Shown piece by piece: positions 1 through 8,096 of a stretch of 64,000 bases of DNA. The translations under genes and the position numbers were made by a program. The notes beneath the pieces are model-generated. The model was not told the DNA's origin. It saw nothing but the letters and a program-made list of their open reading frames with translations, and searched no databases. The DNA lies in assembly GCA_963762735.1 (NCBI GenBank), contig CAVXMG010000001.1, positions 62,001 to 126,000 on the forward strand. The letters are read 5' to 3'. This stretch comes from DASXKD01 sp963762735. Its GTDB lineage: Bacteria; Actinomycetota; Actinomycetes; Streptosporangiales; Streptosporangiaceae. Within the stretch, counting starts at the first letter, position 1. Each line of letters begins with the position of its first letter.

Positions 1-1291
1 TGTTTCCATGGGGTTCGCCGATGCTTGCGCTCCTGCCACCTGACCACCTGTTTCCACAGGTAGGACCTCAGATAGCTGAAGGTCGCGTTCGAGCATCCGT
101 ACCTGAAGTACGCGGTCCAGCCACGCAGCATCCGATTGAGATGGATGAGCAGGACGCTGAGCGGCAGGTTCGTGTTCTGCTGGCACCACGCCTTGATCTT
201 GGCCTTGATGGCGGCCAGCGCCTTCTTGGCCGGGTAGACGTAGACGTAGTACCTGCCGGTGCCTCGCTTGCGGTGCCGCTGGATGCGCCAGCCGAGAAAG
301 TCGAGGCCGTCGTCAATGTGGGTAACCAGGGTCTTTTCCGGCGACAGGCGCAGGCCCATCGTCGCGAGGACCCCGGCGATCTCCTCCTTCAGGGCTTCGG
401 CGTGCGCCTTGGTGCCCGACACGGCCAGGCACCAGTCGTCCGCATACCGGGCCAGCCGGTAGTTGGGCAGACCCTGGCGGCGCCGCTTGGCCCTCTCATA
501 CGGGCTGGCTCCGGGACCTCCCGGGCCCTGGGCGATGTGCTCGTCCAGGACCGACAGGGCCACGTTGCTCAGCAACGGGGAAGGATCGACCCTTGCGGGG
601 AACCAGCGCTGGTATCCGCCAGCGTGCCGTCCTCGGTGAGGATGCCCGCTTTAAGGAATGCCTTCACCAGGGCAAGGACGCGTTTGTCCCCGACGCGAGC
701 CCGCACCCGGCCCATCAGAGCCGCATGCGAGATTTCGTCGAAGCAGGCTTTGATGTCCCCTTCTACGATCCACTCATACGAGCGGGAGGCGAAGTGGTGC
801 ACCTCAGCCACCGCGTCATGAGCCCGGCGGTTCGGGCGGAATCCGTAGGAGCACGGAAGAAAATCCGCCTCGAAGATAGGCTCCAGCACCAGCTTCAAGG
901 AGGCCTGGGCGACCCGGTCCCGGATGGTGGCGATCCCCAGGTAGCGGACCTTTCCGCCCGCTTTGGGAATCGCCCTCTGCCGGACCGGCAAGGGCTGGAA
1001 AGCACGGGCCCTCAAATCAGCCCGCAACTCCGCCAAGAACCCCTCAACCCCGCGCTCGGACTCGATGTAGTGGGCGGTCTCGCCGTCCACACCGGCCGTG
1101 CGTGCTCCCTTGTTTCCCCGCACCCGATCCCACGCAACCAGCAAGAACGCGGGATCAGCGACGAGATTGAACAGATCATCGAACCTGCGATGAGGGTCAT
1201 CACCGGCCCAACGGTGCAGCTTGGCCTGGATCTCCAGTACCCGGCGCCCGGCTGAAAACAGCCCTGGCAACCCCGGTTCGCCAGTATTCAC
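1..1291 (-). CDS. ltrA: Group II intron reverse transcriptase/maturase (partial, one frameshift)
   Basis: This is a multifunctional LtrA-type protein that acts as reverse transcriptase and splicing maturase for its host intron. The GTG start at 1291 has an AGGAGG Shine-Dalgarno sequence 5 nt upstream. The N-terminal 236 residues contain RT blocks 0-4, including GFRPNRRAHDA and the SPQGSIL block. A one-base deletion in a C run near 576-582 then breaks the frame. The next frame continues with LSNVALSVLDEH, the catalytic YADD motif (RLARYADDW, near 450), and the maturase X region ending in RWQERKHRRTPWK at the window edge. The continuity of motifs across the break argues for a single lost base. 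The C-terminus (a possible DNA-binding or endonuclease part) is not visible. Confidence 0.85.
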
Positions 1292-1890
1292 CGGCGGCCT
1301 CCTGGTCTTCCCTGACGTCTGCTGCTGACTTGCTGGCCCCCTTCGCCATGTGCACGTCTTTCACGTGCCCGGACTACTACGGGGCCTCCGCCCCATCTAG
1401 CACCTTCGGCCGACGACGGGCCTATCCTGCTGGCCCGGGCGGATCCCGGGCAGCAGGAACGACACCGGATGGTTCCCGTGTTCACTGAAAATCGATCGAC
1501 CGGCTTGGCATCCAGCTTTGCCCCGGCAGCATCGCCACGGTTACGCCGCAGGCTTTCACCGTGACCTCCCCACCGGCACGCCAAGCCGGCTACGGAGTCA
1601 GCCACCCACACCGGATGGCCGTGCACTGCACCCCGGCCCATATCCACCAGATTTGAGCCGGTGCCACGCTTACGGAGCTTTACCACTGATTCCTCTTCGT
1701 ATACCGTCCGGTCTCGCTCGCCGGACCCAGCCCGTCTGGCAGTACCAGACCGTCCCGGCTTTGTCAGCGCTGCTTCCCGCCCTCCCCGGCGTCTCCCGGA
1801 TCAGACTGCGCTCAGCTCCCACCCGGCTGCTGCGACAGCCCGGCGAGGAGGTCTTGCACCTCCTTCGATTCCCAGCGCCTCACGGCGCAC
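1..1890 (-). mobile_element. Group II intron, 5' part (3' end beyond window)
   Basis: The minus strand carries a reverse transcriptase/maturase ORF preceded by about 600 nt of structured non-coding sequence, the arrangement of a bacterial group II intron. A GTGCG 5' splice-boundary motif starts at 1890. It is followed by a short AAGGAGGTGCAAGACCTCC hairpin and, further in, a GTGAAAGCC element near 1560, both typical of domain I. The maturase lies downstream, and domains V and VI with the 3' boundary lie off the left edge. The intron sits just beyond the 3' end of vapC, outside any recognised gene. The exact 5' boundary is blurred by an 18-bp tandem duplication (1872-1907). Confidence 0.8.
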
Positions 1891-1907
1891 CAGCGCCTCA
1901 CGGCGCA
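1872..1907 (-). repeat. 18-bp tandem duplication spanning the intron 5' boundary
   Basis: Two abutting identical 18-bp copies (1872-1889 and 1890-1907; minus-strand unit TGCGCCGTGAGGCGCTGG) overlap the predicted 5' end of the group II intron. One copy belongs to the intron and one to the flanking exon, so the exact splice boundary is ambiguous from sequence alone. Confidence 0.7.
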
Positions 1908-1958
1908 GGGATTTACCACGCCATGCCCCGGGGGCGGTACTTCCATGATCATGGGGTG

Positions 1959-2333
1959 TCAGGCCGCCAGTAGCGTCACCCCGTAGTCGTTGAAGCGCTT
2001 GTCGCGCGTCACGATCGTCAGTCCTTCTGCGAATGCCTGGGCTATCAGCATGCGGTCGAAGGGATCCTCATGATGGTGCGGAAGCTGCCCGGCTGCGATG
2101 CCGTGAGCGATGCTGATCGGCAGCGACACAAAACCGCCTGTATGGACCTGTTGTTCAAGGTCATCGGGTGCGGCAAGTTTCCCGAGCGCCTTCTTGATGG
2201 AGATCTCCCACGCGCTCGCGGCCGATACGACCACGAGGTTGGCCGGGTCCGCTATCACATCCCGCGCCCCCGGATTCAGGCCCTCGTCAGCGAGCCACCA
2301 CAGCAACGCGTGGGTGTCCAGCAGGAGCCTCAC
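1959..2333 (-). CDS. vapC: VapC-type PIN-domain toxin ribonuclease
   Basis: This is a type II toxin of the PIN-domain family, expected to be a Mg2+-dependent RNase neutralised by the antitoxin encoded just upstream. The 124 residues cover a complete PIN domain. The acidic metal-binding residues appear as LLDTHALLWWL at the N-terminus, SAASAWEISIKKALGKL in the middle, DPFDRMLIAQA, and VTRDKRF near the C-terminus. The GTG start overlaps the antitoxin stop (GTGA), which indicates translational coupling. This subgroup (DTHALLWWL...DPFDR) is usually paired with Phd/YefM antitoxins, as here. The group II intron lies directly downstream. Confidence 0.9.
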   Translation of the reverse strand: MRLLLDTHALLWWLADEGLNPGARDVIADPANLVVVSAASAWEISIKKALGKLAAPDDLEQQVHTGGFVSLPISIAHGIAAGQLPHHHEDPFDRMLIAQAFAEGLTIVTRDKRFNDYGVTLLAA

Positions 2334-2575
2334 GGCCGCTCCCCGCGGAACGCGGCACCGATCTCGGCCGGCAGCTCGTCGAAGTCATCACTGATGCGGA
2401 CCTTGCCGCGCCACCCGCCTGGCGAGCGCGGGCGTGACGGCGAGTCTGCCAAGGGCACCAGGCGCGCGATCGGGCGGCCCGCTCTGGCTATGACGATCTC
2501 CTCGCCAGCAGCCGCCCGGTCGAGCAGCTGTGACAGGTGCGTCTTGGCCTCGTAGACATTCACGCTTTCGGACAT
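2330..2575 (-). CDS. vapB: Phd/YefM-family antitoxin
   Basis: This is a small antitoxin that would bind the downstream PIN toxin and repress its own promoter. The N-terminal half (VNVYEAKTHLSQLLDRA, GEEIVIARAGRPIARLVPL) is the characteristic Phd/YefM DNA-binding and dimerisation domain. The C-terminal tail (about 35 residues, basic then acidic) would be the toxin-binding part. I place the start at the ATG at 2575 (MSESVNVYEA). An in-frame ATG at 2596 would add seven residues with no homology. A pentanucleotide repeat lies 25-42 nt upstream of the start. The gene overlaps the toxin by 4 nt. Confidence 0.88.
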   Translation of the reverse strand: MSESVNVYEAKTHLSQLLDRAAAGEEIVIARAGRPIARLVPLADSPSRPRSPGGWRGKVRISDDFDELPAEIGAAFRGERP

Positions 2576-2599
2576 GGAACCTAGCTTAGCACTCAATAA

Positions 2600-2617
2600 G
2601 TCTAGTCTAGTCTAGTC
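2600..2617. repeat. Pentanucleotide repeat (GTCTA x3.6) in the vapBC promoter
   Basis: Three perfect GTCTA units plus three further bases sit 25-42 nt upstream of the antitoxin start codon, where the promoter or autoregulatory operator is expected. A simple-sequence repeat here could act as a repeated half-site for the antitoxin or alter promoter spacing by slippage. Neither role is shown. Confidence 0.6.
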
Positions 2618-2657
2618 GGATCATGATCATGTACGGCCGGCCTTGCGGGTCGCCGGG

Positions 2658-3142
2658 TCACGAGGGCCTGCGGGGGGCCGGGCGCGGCGGTGACCCGAGT
2701 ATCCGCATGATGGTGGTCCGGGCGATGCCGGTGACTTCCTGGATGCGCCGCAGGCTGACCCCGGCCGCGGCGGCTGCCCGGATCACGTCGTCGCGCTGGC
2801 GTTGGCCAGTGCCCAGGCGCGCAGTTCCGTCTCCAGGGCCTGCGCGGAACTCGTGCGCCCCCGGTCGGCCCTGCGTTCCGGCGTCGCACGGCGGGTGCGC
2901 GGTGCTGGGGGCCGGGCCTGCCCAGGGGCGGGGTCGAGATCGGGCTCAGGGGGCCGCGGCTGCGGGGGCGCGCCGGGTGGCGGGCCCGGCAGCGCGGGGC
3001 TTTGGGCCTGGCGGCGGAACAACCGCGCGGCCCGGCTGTCGTTCTCGTTCTGGGTGCTCCAGCGCCCGACAGGTTCATAGCCCTGCTCGATCAGCCACGC
3101 CGTCATCTCGCGCTGGGCGCCCCGCATGGACAGCGCGTCCAC
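2658..3142 (-). CDS. Putative helix-turn-helix protein (one frameshift; start uncertain)
   Basis: The family is not securely recognised. The N-terminal part (SMRGAQREMTAWLIEQGYEP) is followed by a Pro/Arg-rich linker. The frame then breaks near 2800-2812, where the other reading frame continues with RDDVIRAAAAAGVSLRRIQE and TGIARTTIMRIL, a clear helix-turn-helix motif, and stops at 2658. The shift places a conserved-looking DNA-binding domain out of frame, so a sequence error or a recently broken gene is more likely than two separate ORFs. The GTG at 3142 is the first conventional start. However, the frame stays open and protein-like further upstream (EVTCRIVFRDGTVIAVG), so the true start may be a CTG near 3196. 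The gene lies immediately downstream of the amidohydrolase. Confidence 0.55.
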
Positions 3143-3221
3143 GCCGACCGCGATGACCGTCCCGTCGCGGAAGACGATCCGGCAGGTGACCTCCAGGTGC
3201 GGCCGGCCCCGGGCAGCCCTG

Positions 3222-4415
3222 TCAGCGGGTGAGGCGGCGCACGGCCAGTTCGGTGAACAGGGCCGCGCCGTCGGCCAGCACCATGTCGTCGAACACCGCG
3301 AGCGCGGAGTGGTTGAACGGCGCCGTGGCCGGGTCCACGCCCGGCGGGCACGCGCCCAGCATCACGAAGGCCCCGGGAACCTGTTCCAGGACGTAGGAGA
3401 AGTCCTCGGCCCCCGCCAGCGGGTTGGCCTGCGGGTGGTACCTGCCCTCGCCGAGGAAGTCAGCCACGACGTCGGCGGCGAACTGCTCCTCCGCGTTGTC
3501 GTTGACGGTCACCGGGTAGGAGCCGGTGAACTCCGCGGTGGCGGTGAGCCCGTGCGCCGCGGCGATTTCGTGGACCAGGCGGACCACCGATTCCCGCACC
3601 AGCGCCCGGGCCTGGGGGGAGAACGAGCGGATGGTCACCTCCAGCCGGGCCTCGTCGGGGATGACGTTGTTCGTGGTACCCGCGTGGAAGCTGCCCACGG
3701 TGATGACCACCGGGTCGAAGATGTCGAAGCGCCGGGTCACCAGCACCTGCAGCGCCGTCACGATCTCGCAGGCCACGGGGATGGGGTCGGCCGCGTGATG
3801 CGGCTGGGAGCCGTGGCCGCCGCGGCCGGTGACGGTGATGTCCAGGGCCTCGGCCGCGGCCATCATCGGCCCCGGCCGGCTGCTGAACACCCCGAAGGGC
3901 AGTTCGGCCGACGCGACATGCAGCGCATAGGCGGCGGCCGCCCGCTTGCCGGCCGCGTCGAGCACCCCCTCCTCGATCATGAACGCGGCGCCGCCGTGCC
4001 CCTCCTCGCCCGGCTGGAACATGAACACCACGCTGCCGGGTAGCTCCGCCTGGCGCGCGGACAGCAGCCGCGCCGCCCCGACGAGCATCGCCGAGTGCAG
4101 GTCATGCCCGCAGGCGTGCATGGTGCCGTCGATACGGGAGGCGAAGTCAAGCCCGGTCCGCTCGCCGACCGGCAGCGCGTCCATGTCGGCCCGCAACAGC
4201 ACCGCCGGGCCGCCCCCGCCCCCGCCCCGCAGCACCGCGGTGACCGAGGTCAGCGCCGACCCGAGGGTGATCTCAAGCGGCAGGCCGTCCAGCGCGGCGA
4301 GGATCTTCTGCTGGGTCAGCGGAAGCTGCAGACCGACCTCGGGCTCGGCGTGGATGGCGCGCCGCAGATTGGTCAGTTCGCCCGCAATCGCCGTCGCTTC
4401 CTCGGTAACTGCCAT
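3222..4415 (-). CDS. M20 family metallo-amidohydrolase (hippurate / N-acyl-amino-acid hydrolase type)
   Basis: This is a predicted cytoplasmic Zn/Mn-dependent amidohydrolase that removes the acyl group from N-acyl amino acids. At 397 residues it matches the M20D subfamily (AmaA, HipO, IAA-amino-acid hydrolase). Visible metal-site and catalytic motifs are RADMDALPVGERTG, MHACGHDLHSAMLVGAARLL and FQPGEEGHGGAAFM, followed by the dimerisation domain (VTGRGGHGSQPH) and the C-terminal AGAEDFSYVLEQVPGAF motif. The ATG start at 4415 gives the usual N-terminus. The exact substrate cannot be deduced. Confidence 0.88.
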   Translation of the reverse strand: MAVTEEATAIAGELTNLRRAIHAEPEVGLQLPLTQQKILAALDGLPLEITLGSALTSVTAVLRGGGGGGPAVLLRADMDALPVGERTGLDFASRIDGTMHACGHDLHSAMLVGAARLLSARQAELPGSVVFMFQPGEEGHGGAAFMIEEGVLDAAGKRAAAAYALHVASAELPFGVFSSRPGPMMAAAEALDITVTGRGGHGSQPHHAADPIPVACEIVTALQVLVTRRFDIFDPVVITVGSFHAGTTNNVIPDEARLEVTIRSFSPQARALVRESVVRLVHEIAAAHGLTATAEFTGSYPVTVNDNAEEQFAADVVADFLGEGRYHPQANPLAGAEDFSYVLEQVPGAFVMLGACPPGVDPATAPFNHSALAVFDDMVLADGAALFTELAVRRLTR

Positions 4416-4457
4416 GTCACGCTCCTCGCTCGTGTCCGGATCGCCCGCGCCAGAATG

Positions 4458-5606
4458 TCACAGTATGCGGCGTGCCCTCGCGGAGGGCGGCGCGTCCAGG
4501 AACGCGGGCGGCGGCCAGCCCTGGCGCGCGTACCCGGCCCGGACCGCCGCGCGGACCGCCGCGCTGTCCGCGGGCGCCAGCGCGATCACCGAACCGCCGA
4601 AACCGCCGCCGACCATCCGTGCGCCCAGGGCCCCGGCCCGCTCGGCCGCCTCGGCCGCCACGTCAGCCTGCGGCCAGGAGATCTCGAAGTCGTCCCGCAG
4701 CGAGGCGTGCGAGTCGTGCAGCAGCGGGCCAAGCCCGGCCACGTCACCCGCGCCGAGCAGGTCCGCCGCCGTCCGCACCCGGCAGTTGTCGGAGATCACA
4801 TGGCGGGCCCGGCGGGCCAGCACCGGGTCCCCGATCGCCGCGGTCCGCGCGGGGTCGGTCACGTCGCGCAGGCTCGGCACGCCGAGCGCCAGGGCCGCCT
4901 GCTCGCATTCGGCCCGGCGCACCGCATACCTGCCGTCGGTCAGCGCATGCCGGGCGCCTGTATCCACCACGAGCAGCGCGAGCCCGGCCGCCGCCGGGTC
5001 GAACGGCACCGGCGTGCTCTGTCCGGAGCGGCAGTCGAGCAGCAGGGCGTGCCCTGCCTCGCAGAGCAGCGACGCGGACTGGTCCATGATCCCGCTGGGC
5101 ACGCCGACCATCTCGTTCTCCGCCCGCCTGGCCAGCCGGGCGAGTTCGGTCCGCGGCACGTCCGCCCCGTACAGGTCGGCGAGGGCGATCGCCACCGCGC
5201 ACTCGATCGCGGCCGAGGACGACAGGCCAGCGCCCTGCGGCAGGTCGGAGTCGAAAACGAGGCTGGCCCCGCCGACGGGGAGGCCGGCCTCCCGCATGGC
5301 CCAGGCGACACCGGCCGGGTAGGCGGCCCAGCCGGTCACGCCGCCGGGGGCGAGCCCGGGCAGTGGCACGACCGCCTGGTCCTGCGACTGCAGCGAGCGG
5401 ATGTCCAGCACGTCGCCGCCGCGGCGCGCGGCGGCCACCACCACGCCCCGGTCCAGCGCGAACGGCAGCACCCAGCCGCAGTTGTAGTCGGTGTGCTCGC
5501 CGATCAGGTTCACCCGGCCAGGCGCGTGCCATACGCCCTCGGGCTCCGCGCCGTGCCAGGCCAGGAACCGGCCAGCGGCCCGGCCCGTCACCTCCGTAAG
5601 GCTCAC
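4458..5606 (-). CDS. galK: Galactokinase
   Basis: This enzyme phosphorylates alpha-D-galactose at C1 with ATP, feeding the Leloir pathway together with the upstream galT and galE. The 382-residue length is normal for the GHMP kinase family. Motifs are the galactokinase signature near residue 30 (GRVNLIGEHTDYNCG), the GHMP ATP-binding loop PQGAGLSSSAAIE, the catalytic-base region SGIMDQSASL, and the C-terminal GGGFGGSVIAL. The GTG at 5606 overlaps the galE stop codon (GTGA), so translation is coupled. The GalE frameshift makes galE and galK appear as one continuous 719-codon frame; this is an artefact and not a fusion protein. Confidence 0.93.
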   Translation of the reverse strand: MSLTEVTGRAAGRFLAWHGAEPEGVWHAPGRVNLIGEHTDYNCGWVLPFALDRGVVVAAARRGGDVLDIRSLQSQDQAVVPLPGLAPGGVTGWAAYPAGVAWAMREAGLPVGGASLVFDSDLPQGAGLSSSAAIECAVAIALADLYGADVPRTELARLARRAENEMVGVPSGIMDQSASLLCEAGHALLLDCRSGQSTPVPFDPAAAGLALLVVDTGARHALTDGRYAVRRAECEQAALALGVPSLRDVTDPARTAAIGDPVLARRARHVISDNCRVRTAADLLGAGDVAGLGPLLHDSHASLRDDFEISWPQADVAAEAAERAGALGARMVGGGFGGSVIALAPADSAAVRAAVRAGYARQGWPPPAFLDAPPSARARRIL

Positions 5607-6617
5607 CGCTCGGCGCGCCGGGCCGGCAGGCCGGGAGCGGACCGCTGCAGGGTGAACTGCCAGGCATCCGCGACCATCGCGGCCAGCCCGCGTTCGGCGC
5701 GCCAGCCGAGTTCGGCGTGGATCCGGTCGGAGGAGGCGACGAGCACCGCCGGGTCGCCAGGCCGGCGCGGGGCGAACTGCGACGGGATCGGCCTGCCGGT
5801 CACCTCGCGGCAGGCGCTGAGCACTTCCAGGTTGGAGAACCCGGCGCCGCTGCCCAGGTTGTAAGACCCGGTGCTCGCCGGGCACGCACGCCTCCAGGGC
5901 GAGCATGTGGGCCCGGGCCAGGTCGCTCACGTGGATGTAGTCGCGGATGCAGGTGCCGTCCGGGGTGGGGTAGTCGTCGCCGAACAGTCGCACCCCATCC
6001 CCCTTCACTGCACCGCCGCCCAGGGCCACCGCCAGGATGCTGGGGATCAGGTGGGTCTCCGGGTTGTGCCGCTCCCCCAGCCACCGCCCGTCCGGCCCGG
6101 CGGCGGCGCCCGCCACGTTGAAGTAGCGCAGGCTCACCGCGCCGATCTTGTGCATCCTGGCGTGCTCGGTCAGTGCCGTGTCCACCGCCAGCTTGGAAGC
6201 ACCGTAAGGGCTGGTCGGCCGGGCCGGGGCGGTCTCTTCGATGGGCGTGCGCTCGGGCTCGCCGTAGACCGCCGCGGTGGAGGAGAACACGATCCTGGCG
6301 ACCCCGGTCTGCCGCATCGCCTCCAGCAGCGCCAGCGAACCGCCCAGGTTGTTTCCCCAGTACAGCGACGGCTTGGCCACCGACTCGGCGACCAGTGACT
6401 TCGCGGCGAAATGCAGCACGGCGTCGACGCCGTCGGCGAGCATGGCCTGAGCCTGGTCGCGGACCAGGCCCTGGGTGAAGGCCGCGCCCGCGGGGACCGC
6501 GTCGGCGTGCCCGGTGGACAGGTCGTCGAGGATGGCCACCTGGTGCCCCTCGCGCAGCGCCATCGCCGCCACCACGCTGCCGATGTAGCCCGCACCACCG
6601 GTCACCAGCAGCTTCAT
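5603..6617 (-). CDS. galE: UDP-glucose 4-epimerase (one frameshift)
   Basis: This enzyme interconverts UDP-galactose and UDP-glucose using bound NAD. The N-terminus has the Rossmann motif TGGAGYIGS. The catalytic residues appear in SSTAAVYG and the YxxxK motif SPYGASK, followed by SLRYFNVAGA and CIRDYIHVSDLA. After about residue 250 a one-base insertion near 5863 (GTCTTACAAC, where GTCTACAAC is expected) shifts the frame. The correct frame continues LEVLSACREVTGRPIPSQ and ends at 5603 with the expected C-terminal domain. Total length is then about 337 residues, as in other bacterial GalE. The start at 6617 overlaps the galT stop by 4 nt. The break is probably a sequence error, because both flanking gal genes are intact. 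Confidence 0.9.
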
Positions 6618-7792
6618 CCTGCCTCCCGCAGCCTGCGCGCAGCATCCTCCGGCAGCACGTCGTTGATCCAGACTCCCATGCCCGATTCGCTGCCCGCGAG
6701 GTACTTCAGCTTGCCCGGCGCCCGCCGGATCGACAGCACCTGCAGGTGCATCCCGAACTCCTGGCGCGCGAACGGGTCACCGCCCGGCGCCTGGTGCCAC
6801 GCTGCGATATACGGCAGCGGCACGCCGAACAGTGCGTCAAGGCGCCGCAGCACGTCAAGGTACAAGGGGCAGAACGCGTCCCGTGCCGCGTCGGTGAGAT
6901 CCGGGAGGCTGGCCACCCGCCGGGCTGGGAAAAGCGCCACCTCGTAAGGCCAGCGGGCCGCCGCGGGCACGAACGCGGTCCAGTGCTCGTTCCGGCCGAC
7001 GATCCGGATGCCGGCCGCAAGCTCACCGGCGACAAGTTCGTCGAACAGGTTCGCCCGGCCGGCCGCGGCGTGCGCCCTGGCCTGGCGCAGCATCCGCTCG
7101 GTACGCGGCGTCACGAACGGGTAGCCGTAGATCTGCCCGTGCGGATGGCTGAGCGTGACGCCGATCTCCTCGCCCCGGTTCTCGAAGCAGTAGACCTGCT
7201 CGATGCCCGGCATCTCGCCAAGCACCGTGGTGCGGTCCGCCCACGCCTCAAGGACGGTGCGGACCCGCCGGGGGGACAGGCTCGCGAACGAGGCGTCGTG
7301 GTCGGAGGTGAAACAGACCACCTCGCACCGGCCGGTGGCCGGCCGGCCGGGGACGCCCGCCGTCTCCAGCGGCCCATCTGGCCGGGGCATGGCCGGCAGC
7401 CCCGCGGCCGCCGCCTGATCGCCGGCCCCCCGCAGCGAGGGGAACCGGTTCTCGAAGACCACCACGTCGTAGTCATCGGCGGGGATCTCCGTCAGCCTGC
7501 CTTCCCTGGAGGGGTCGAGCGGGCACTCCTCGGGTGGCGGCAGGAACGTCCGGTCCTGGCGCTGGGCCGCGATGATCACCCATTCGCCGGCGAGCGCGTC
7601 CCAGCGGAGCCCGGACGGGGATCGATCTTCGGCCACGCCGGTCCCGGGATCAGCCGCCCGGTAACGGAGCGGGCGCCGGTCGGGCGCTTTGGCCCGGCCA
7701 AGGCCAGGCGACTCGTCGTAGTAGATGATCTCGCGCCCGTCCGCCAGGCGGGCGCTTTCCTTCCAGTACAGATCTGCTCCCACGGGACACAT
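6614..7792 (-). CDS. galT: Galactose-1-phosphate uridylyltransferase
   Basis: This enzyme transfers UMP from UDP-glucose to galactose-1-phosphate, the central Leloir step. The 392 residues include the class I GalT N-terminal region (SGLRWDALAGEWVIIAAQRQ), ENRFPSLRG, and the nucleotidylated-histidine HPH active site in SHPHGQIYGYPF. The C-terminal half has a second HIT-like fold (AAWHQAPGG, FGMHLQVLSI). It is first in a galT-galE-galK operon with 4-nt overlaps between all members. Its start at 7792 follows a 304-bp intergenic region that must hold the operon promoter. Confidence 0.92.
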   Translation of the reverse strand: MCPVGADLYWKESARLADGREIIYYDESPGLGRAKAPDRRPLRYRAADPGTGVAEDRSPSGLRWDALAGEWVIIAAQRQDRTFLPPPEECPLDPSREGRLTEIPADDYDVVVFENRFPSLRGAGDQAAAAGLPAMPRPDGPLETAGVPGRPATGRCEVVCFTSDHDASFASLSPRRVRTVLEAWADRTTVLGEMPGIEQVYCFENRGEEIGVTLSHPHGQIYGYPFVTPRTERMLRQARAHAAAGRANLFDELVAGELAAGIRIVGRNEHWTAFVPAAARWPYEVALFPARRVASLPDLTDAARDAFCPLYLDVLRRLDALFGVPLPYIAAWHQAPGGDPFARQEFGMHLQVLSIRRAPGKLKYLAGSESGMGVWINDVLPEDAARRLREAG

Positions 7793-8096
7793 ACGGTAGC
7801 CGGACCCCCGTCATGGCCCGCGCACCAGGCCCGCGCGGCGATTTCCGCCCGGCGCGCGCCTGGCCGCCCAGTCAGGTCGGCCAGCTCAGGCCGGCCCCGG
7901 CGGCCCGGCTCTCCCATTCGAGGCGCCGTCCGGCCCAGCGTGGCACCCGCGTCGCGGCTGTACTGCTTAAACTGTGCACACGCCCCGCGCCGGGGCGGCG
8001 CCGGCGGGGTTTACGCCGGCCTGCGGCCGGGCAGCGAGCGGGGATGACCGCGCGCCGCCGCCGGTCAGGTGAACTGCGGAGGTCAGGGGTCACGCC
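7793..8096. other. Divergent intergenic region between galT and corC-like gene
   Basis: These 304 bp separate the divergent galT and CorC-like genes and must contain both promoters. I see no gene, strong hairpin or recognisable operator. A Shine-Dalgarno candidate (AGGGG at 8085-8089, 7 nt from the start) serves the plus-strand gene. Confidence 0.5.

Noticed and set aside
4458..6617. A single 719-codon galE-galK fusion protein
   Set aside because: The join passes through about 80 residues of non-homologous, Arg/Pro-rich sequence. The missing GalE C-terminus is intact in the neighbouring frame and a separate galK GTG start exists, so a one-base insertion explains it.
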